Below are positions 7,501-10,558 of a DNA stretch of 10,558 nucleotides, piece after piece. The notes under the pieces are model-generated. The model was not told the origin of the DNA, made no database searches, and worked only from the letters and a program-made list of their open reading frames with translations. Positions within the stretch are counted from its first letter, which is position 1. Every line of letters begins with the position of its first letter. The stretch comes from Planctomycetes bacterium UBA1662 (GTDB lineage: Bacteria > Planctomycetota > UBA8108): assembly GCA_002320775.1 (NCBI GenBank), contig DCKY01000133.1:1-10558 (forward strand), given 5' to 3'. The position numbers and the translations under genes are program-made.

Positions 7501-7670
7501 AGCTCCATCCGGTAGCCATCGGCAACCACGAAGGACTTGAGGGCATCCTCGGGAGAGAGCATCGGCACCTTGTAGGGCTTGAGGTCATCCCCTGCGGAGA
7601 CCCGCAGGCAGGGCAGGATACTGAGAAAGAAGAGGACGGCAGAACAGGAGCTTCGCTGGAAGAAATTCAT
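4566..7670 (-). CDS. Periplasmic PVC-type dehydrogenase/cytochrome c fusion with discoidin-like domain
   Basis: The protein has 1034 residues from the ATG at 7670. This start is chosen because GAGGTG (7676-7681) lies five bases upstream and a signal peptide follows at once (cleavage after VSA, residue 26). The frame stays open to 7832 but that extension is not signal-like. Domains in order: residues about 35-400 are a TIGR02604-type putative membrane-bound dehydrogenase beta-propeller, with two calcium-loop motifs (DTNGDGRMD 107-115, DHDGDGVAD 152-160), the EHQPSGL block at 176-182 and a GCGGQGVYRG block; about 429-560 are HEAT-like helices; a cytochrome c motif CVTCH is at 615-619; 739-861 is an F5/8 type C (discoidin-like) domain; and a TIGR02603-type haem domain with CVLCH at 903-907 closes the protein. 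The likely role is periplasmic oxidation of an unknown substrate, perhaps a sugar, passing electrons through two c-type haems. The discoidin-like domain suggests glycan binding. The family is greatly expanded in Planctomycetes and Verrucomicrobia, and its substrates are not established. Confidence 0.96.
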   Translation of the reverse strand: MNFFQRSSCSAVLFFLSILPCLRVSAGDDLKPYKVPMLSPEDALKSFVVADGYRMELVAFEPMIEEPVALAWDGNGRMYVAEMRTYMQDIDGRDQFRPISRVVRMEDTNGDGRMDKHSVFVDKLVLPRMILPLEKDVIIRETNTLDLWAYTDHDGDGVADEKKLWHKGGGRGGNLEHQPSGLIWNIDNWIYTTYSNHRYRFTRGKVERHSLPGGSGQWGLTHDDVGKVYYSTAGGEQPAMDFQQPMIYGRIRMGGELAPGFREVFPIDNVPDVQGGRGRVRSNNTLNNFTGCGGQGVYRGDRLPADMKGDLFIPEAVGRLVRRAKITNVAGKTVLVNAYKGKEFIATKDPNFRPLAAKTGPDGCLYILDMYRGIIQEGNWVRRGSYLRGVVEAYELHKNIGKGRIYRVVHDKFKPGPKPRMLEEKTSTLVKHLSHPNGWWRDEAQKLIILRHDEKVVPALKKLARSDPAPLSRLQALWTLEGMDVIDKELLREKFSDKDARVRAGAIRISEPLMVEKDKDVIADLGGLVKDADPNVTIQVILSAQYTALVELEGLAGAALDRHEKSDAVQSILRGFKARLVQQRELRRREEALRKANEEFGKSYAQGHVVYGTLCVTCHGEDGKGAPVPEDKKKMRAPPLAGSPRVLGKKSRAVRILLHGLQGPVDGKEYKEQMVPMGSNDDAWIAAALNYTRNTWGNKAPYVSKEDVASARSAGAGRTTPWTLAELLEFDPRLGGGSKWKLTASHGGNAARSAIDGNPASRWATNTAMQPGMWFQIELPKAQLVRGLSLDSAGSALDYPVGYEVRVSDDGKKWSKVLASGSGSHPETEIAFAPVNARHIRVTQTGHRPGKFWSIHELGIFRAVDPASVASAAKKAEALPPLKELLKLKGDAGQGKLVFEKNCVLCHQVGDKGVNFGPNLSDVGLRLKREQILQSILNPNAVVDKKYLGVLLQTRKGQFLTGFIESETNGVVMLRQQGGKLNPVKASTIALKIPQKKSFMPLGLEKAMTKDEFLGLVEYLSGRKEKPVPAAKAE

Positions 7671-7675
7671 CTTTT

Positions 7676-7681
7676 CACCTC
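7676..7681 (-). promoter_or_regulatory. Ribosome binding site deciding the dehydrogenase start
   Basis: GAGGTG on the minus strand, five bases before the ATG at 7670, directly ahead of the signal peptide. It rules against the longer frame from 7832. Confidence 0.72.
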
Positions 7682-7686
7682 GTTTC

Positions 7687-7715
7687 ATAATGTCTTGTCC
7701 CTGTGCAGGTGGCAA
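7687..7715 (-). promoter_or_regulatory. Candidate sigma-70-like promoter of the dehydrogenase gene
   Basis: On the minus strand TTGCCA (7710-7715, five of six to the -35 consensus) and CATTAT (7687-7692, four of six to the -10 consensus) are separated by 17 bp. Transcription would start only about 10 bases before the GAGGTG ribosome site, giving a very short leader. It is a reasonable but unproven call. Confidence 0.33.
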
Positions 7716-7855
7716 CATTCTGGACCGAGAGGCCTCCTGAGACAATTCTTTACCGCCAACTTTGATCCCAGGCAGCAACAAAGACCCCACCCCCATCCGC
7801 TTCACCTTCAGAGTCCTCATAGCAACTGCCATCGACCAGTGACAAGGCTCGGGGC

Positions 7856-9499
7856 CTATTCATCAAGGGGATCACCGGGCAGGTGGGCCGCTGTTCCAAC
7901 GGCGCCTGAAAAGAAGGACCGCCAACCCCTGGCTCCCCGCAGGTCAGCACCCTCTATGTTGGCCCTGGAGAAATCGGCAAAGTTCAGGTCCGCGCCCTGC
8001 AGGTTGGCTCCCTTGAGATCAGCCCCTGTGAGGTTGGCGTTGCGAAGGTCGGCCCCCCGGAGGTCGGCTCCCTGGAGATTGGCCTCCTTGAGGTTTGACT
8101 CCCGCAGGTCTCTGCCCTGCAGATCCGCATCAGCCAGGTCCGCCCCCTCGAGGTTCCCTGCAGCAGGCGGCGGCTCTTCAGGCCGGGTCTCCTCCCCGCC
8201 GGAGAGCTTTCGGTTCAGGTCGCCGAAAAACTTTTCAACTCCACTGTCGGCATCCTCGTAATCGCGCCAGTCACCATAGGTGATCCTGGTTTCAAAATCC
8301 TCGGACGGAAAATTGAGCTCGATCGGGTTGTTCTTATACTGCTCCTCCAGCTCGGCCGGAGACTTTGAATTCTGTTCACGCTCCCAGGGCATGAACCCTC
8401 TCGCCTTGTTTCCAATCCAGAGCCCGACCACTATAAATGGAACAACTCCAAGCACGAGAATCCCCACAACGGACCCGATTTCATCCTCAGAGAACCCTCC
8501 TGAAAAAATAACCCCCAGGGCGGGAATCAGAACAGCGAATCCCCCACCCGCAAAACAACCACAACCCAGCCTTCTCCATTGGGGGGCATCACTCCACCCA
8601 TCGCATTGGCGACACCTTGTCACCCCTCGATCCGCGCCAAGCGCATCAAGCTCAGCGGGCTTTGAATGCATATAGACAGGCGTATGGGCCTTGCATTTAT
8701 TACACCAGGGTCTCAGCCTGTTGGGTATATAGGGATTTACAAACACCGGCCTGGCCGCGGAGCCGTCGCCGCTGGTTTTTTTCTCGGGCTCCGGCACCTG
8801 CTCTTCGCCCTCAAACCATCCGCTCCCCGGCTCTTCAGACTCCTCATCGAACTCCTTGGCAAAGCGCGGCGCGATCTTAACTACCCCAGTGTTAGCCAGG
8901 CCAATAAGACCGTAAATCAGCACAGAGCCAACGCAGGGAAGGCTGAGAGCGAAGATCCATCCCCCCATCCACCCGTTTGACCGGGCAATGATCACACCGA
9001 GCAGATACAGGCCCCACCACACATACCAGGATGGCCTCGTGAGAGCAAAGCCGGTAAGGCCTAGCCCGAGAACAATCCCCAGGAGACTCCAGAATACAAA
9101 GGCGCCAAGGCTAGCCGTTCCGAGAAAATGGTCGGGGTCGGCTAAGAACAACCACGCCACCAGCATGGTCACGAAGATCAATGCCCCCCCGGCGATCTTC
9201 AGCACCCTGCTGATCTTCGCATGGCGCCGCACGGTATATTTGCGCCGGCGGGAAATGTATATATCCAGTCCCGCGGCCACCAGGAAACAGCAGGCCGGAA
9301 GGAGAAGCGGGCCCAGGAAACGAATCCACAGCTTCAGCTCATCCAGGAAGGAATTCGGTTCCTGCCGCTGCGGCAGCCAGGGCTTGTGCCCGGCAGAAAA
9401 GGCCTCTCCTGCCCACAGGAGCACGAGGACCGGAAGGAGCAGGAGAGAGATGCGCGCGCCCCTGTTCAGTAGTGCAGGATACGACTGTAAAGAGCGCAT
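7856..9499 (-). CDS. Multi-pass membrane protein with four-Cys zinc-ribbon motif and C-terminal pentapeptide repeats
   Basis: The protein has 547 residues from the ATG at 9499; the ribosome site is weak. Residues 17-37 form a signal peptide or first membrane helix (ending AFSA). Several hydrophobic helices follow between about 56 and 207. An acidic linker leads to a Cys4 motif, C266-NK-C269 and C296-RQ-C299, in a zinc-ribbon-like setting (PWCNKCKAHTPVY, TRCRQCDGW). Two more hydrophobic helices follow at about 313-335 and 341-364, then a charged region. Residues 449-523 are 15 consecutive pentapeptide repeats (pattern A[D/N]LXX, e.g. GADLRGADLRNANL), which fold as a right-handed quadrilateral beta-helix. 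It is probably an inner-membrane protein; which side the zinc motif and beta-helix face is not clear from sequence. Pentapeptide tails can mediate protein contacts, and some mimic DNA. The repeat-rich 9585 gene ends 85 bp upstream on the same strand, and the dehydrogenase starts 185 bp downstream. The combination is not one I can assign to a named family. Confidence 0.92.
   Translation of the reverse strand: MRSLQSYPALLNRGARISLLLLPVLVLLWAGEAFSAGHKPWLPQRQEPNSFLDELKLWIRFLGPLLLPACCFLVAAGLDIYISRRRKYTVRRHAKISRVLKIAGGALIFVTMLVAWLFLADPDHFLGTASLGAFVFWSLLGIVLGLGLTGFALTRPSWYVWWGLYLLGVIIARSNGWMGGWIFALSLPCVGSVLIYGLIGLANTGVVKIAPRFAKEFDEESEEPGSGWFEGEEQVPEPEKKTSGDGSAARPVFVNPYIPNRLRPWCNKCKAHTPVYMHSKPAELDALGADRGVTRCRQCDGWSDAPQWRRLGCGCFAGGGFAVLIPALGVIFSGGFSEDEIGSVVGILVLGVVPFIVVGLWIGNKARGFMPWEREQNSKSPAELEEQYKNNPIELNFPSEDFETRITYGDWRDYEDADSGVEKFFGDLNRKLSGGEETRPEEPPPAAGNLEGADLADADLQGRDLRESNLKEANLQGADLRGADLRNANLTGADLKGANLQGADLNFADFSRANIEGADLRGARGWRSFFSGAVGTAAHLPGDPLDE
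7931..8155 (-). repeat. Pentapeptide-repeat coding block, 15 units of 15 bp
   Basis: This degenerate 15-bp period encodes NLEGA, DLADA, DLQGR, DLRES, NLKEA, NLQGA and nine further units without a break. The central Leu (once Phe, once Ile) and the following small residue keep the periodicity. Confidence 0.93.
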
Positions 9500-9584
9500 G
9501 GAAATGCTCGACCTGGAGCCGGAACTTCAATCAGGACACAAGGGGAACCTAACAAACAGAAAGACCAGGAGCAACCGGCCCCTG

Positions 9585-10558
9585 TCAGGGAACATGCTCT
9601 CCATCCGACGTGCTGTTGTCCCTGCCGCCGCGCACCGAGCTGTCATCTCCCCGGGCAACGTTGCCGAAGCCGCCGCTGACGACGCCAACAAAGCCATCGG
9701 CCGTGTTGACACCGCCGCCGCCAACCACCGAGGCGACTCCGGCGGCTGAGTTCTGGGTTCCGCCACTGACAGTCGACTGGACCCCGATCGCCCGGTTGCT
9801 GCGCCCTCCTGCGATGGTCGTATGGGCCTCTGAGGACTCGTTCCGCTCTCCACCACCGATGACGCTGAACTGGTTCGAGGCGGTGTTGTTGCCGCCGCCG
9901 CCCACCGTAGAGATGAATCCTTCGGCCCGGTTCTCCCGGCCTCCACTGATGACCGAGTCGATTCCCGTGGCGGTATTTCCCCTGCCTCCACCCACCAGGC
10001 TTCCGGGCCCATCAGCCAGGTTGCTGACCCCGCCACCGACGACTGAATAATCTCCGCTGGCGGTATTGCCCTCCCCCCCGCATACGCTTGAGAGGAGCCC
10101 CCTCACCGTATTAGAGCTGCCGACCACCTGCCCTCCCCAGGAGCTGTAGTTATTCTGCCGCCCGACGACAAGGTTGTGGGAGCCGCTTCGATCGTTGCCG
10201 CTTTCCCGCGTCTCCTGGTAGCCGATAATGAGATTCCCCAGGCCGTCAGCAGCAGCAGTGCTCCCTGAGCCGTTCACCACCTGGAGGTTGGCACCCGAAA
10301 TGCGAATCGTCCGGGCACCGGCACCTTGGTCATCAAGCGGCAGCTGAACGAGCGAGAGATGAGAAAGCACCTCCTCCTCTTCAGCCTCGAGCCCCCGGAT
10401 GGTCGCCAGGGCCCCGGCATTGGCGGCAACAGCCGCCTCCAGCGCCTCTCTGCCTGCGGCAAGCTCGGCCTGCAGCGCCGCGAGACCCGCCTGCAGCTCG
10501 GCAATCTCCTCGGTATGGTCTGGGCCGGCAGCAATGGCAACCGGCTCCGGCCCGCCGG
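9585..10558 (-). CDS. Coiled-coil protein with 15-residue GG-N-A-G repeats, adhesin-like, 5' end outside window
   Basis: The frame is open from the right edge to a TGA at 9585-9587, giving 323 visible residues. An in-frame GTG at 10370 is not a convincing start, because a coiled-coil-like sequence continues upstream. In order: an Ala/Leu/Glu-rich heptad region (10511 to about 10360; IAELQAGLAALQAEL); a linker with 'TIRISGANLQVVNGSGS', 'GLGNLIIGYQETRES' and 'GSHNLVVGRQNNYSSWGG'; then about ten units of consensus [S/T]-x-V-x-GG-x-x-N-x-A-x-G-x-x, nine of exactly 15 residues. From memory, this block order recurs in hypothetical proteins of many environmental bacteria. The repeats recall the shorter YadA-like head repeats of trimeric surface adhesins, so a trimeric beta-roll carried on a coiled-coil stalk is a reasonable model. 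No YadA membrane anchor follows the repeats; the protein ends about nine residues after them. The signal peptide, if any, lies outside the window. The function is unproven. Confidence 0.9.
   Translation of the reverse strand, partial: GGPEPVAIAAGPDHTEEIAELQAGLAALQAELAAGREALEAAVAANAGALATIRGLEAEEEEVLSHLSLVQLPLDDQGAGARTIRISGANLQVVNGSGSTAAADGLGNLIIGYQETRESGNDRSGSHNLVVGRQNNYSSWGGQVVGSSNTVRGLLSSVCGGEGNTASGDYSVVGGGVSNLADGPGSLVGGGRGNTATGIDSVISGGRENRAEGFISTVGGGGNNTASNQFSVIGGGERNESSEAHTTIAGGRSNRAIGVQSTVSGGTQNSAAGVASVVGGGGVNTADGFVGVVSGGFGNVARGDDSSVRGGRDNSTSDGEHVP
9615..10088 (-). repeat. Tandem 45-bp coding repeats
   Basis: This stretch encodes one 14-residue unit, nine 15-residue units and a partial last unit (SVVGGGVSNLADGPG, SLVGGGRGNTATGID, STVSGGTQNSAAGVA and so on). 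The Gly-Gly pair and Asn are kept in every unit while other positions vary, showing an old, selected repeat and not a recent expansion. Confidence 0.9.

Noticed and set aside
7671..7832. 54-codon N-terminal extension of the dehydrogenase frame
   Set aside because: The ribosome site and signal peptide are at 7670; the extension would bury the signal peptide.
7140..8261. Long plus-strand frame of 373 codons with repeated Arg-Ser-Ala-Pro sequence
   Set aside because: It is antisense to the dehydrogenase N-terminus and the pentapeptide repeats; its repeats are the mirror of the A[D/N]LXX codons.
9550..9587. Possible terminator between the repeat gene and the membrane gene
   Set aside because: The stem (GACAGGGG with CTCCTGGTC) has a mismatch and wobble pairs, and the T run is interrupted; too weak to list.
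9527..10036. Minus-strand Ser/Ala/Arg-rich frame of 169 codons
   Set aside because: It lies inside the repeat gene in another frame; its periodicity simply reflects the 45-bp repeats.
9610..10050. Plus-strand Pro/Thr-rich frame of 146 codons
   Set aside because: Antisense shadow of the 45-bp Gly-rich repeats, with GGC/GGG codons read as Pro/Ala.
9642..10088. Possible CRISPR array because of the regular 45-bp period
   Set aside because: The units are degenerate, have no spacer/repeat distinction and translate as a continuous protein repeat.

Overview
The window is GC-rich bacterial chromosome. The clearest clue to the host is the large minus-strand gene at 4566-7670. It combines the membrane-bound-dehydrogenase-like N-terminal domain (TIGR02604 type) with the C-terminal CxxCH haem-binding domain (TIGR02603 type), both characteristic of Planctomycetes and Verrucomicrobia. 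A PVC-group bacterium is therefore likely, with Verrucomicrobiota as the best guess. No rRNA, tRNA, CRISPR array, insertion sequence or phage gene was seen.

Layout. Positions 1-810 (+) hold the C-terminal three quarters of a FAD-dependent oxidoreductase of the aminophosphonate-linked TIGR03364 type. Positions 811-1410 are a gene-free stretch between convergent genes, with a plus-strand terminator, a minus-strand terminator and a 65-bp palindrome. Everything after that is on the minus strand. Read in the direction of transcription (right to left), the order is: a coiled-coil protein with 15-residue GG-N-A-G repeats (9585 to beyond the right edge); a multi-membrane-helix protein with a four-cysteine zinc-ribbon-like motif and a pentapeptide-repeat tail (7856-9499); the periplasmic dehydrogenase/cytochrome (4566-7670); a gene-poor stretch with several hairpins (3717-4565); a possible small basic protein (3516-3716); a secreted LprI-domain protein (2798-3442); and an unrecognised cytoplasmic beta-domain protein (1411-2661).

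How the genes relate. The window looks like ordinary chromosomal accessory content and not one obvious pathway. The two rightmost genes are 85 bp apart and may be co-transcribed; both encode elongated repeat folds, so a shared envelope role is possible but unproven. The dehydrogenase has its own strong ribosome binding site and a plausible promoter. The LprI-like gene and its neighbours at 3516 and 1411 are loosely spaced (73 and 136 bp). The least explained parts are the 1411-2661 protein, the zinc-ribbon/pentapeptide fusion, and the structured non-coding stretches at 811-1410 and 3717-4565. I see no convincing new defence or mobile system.
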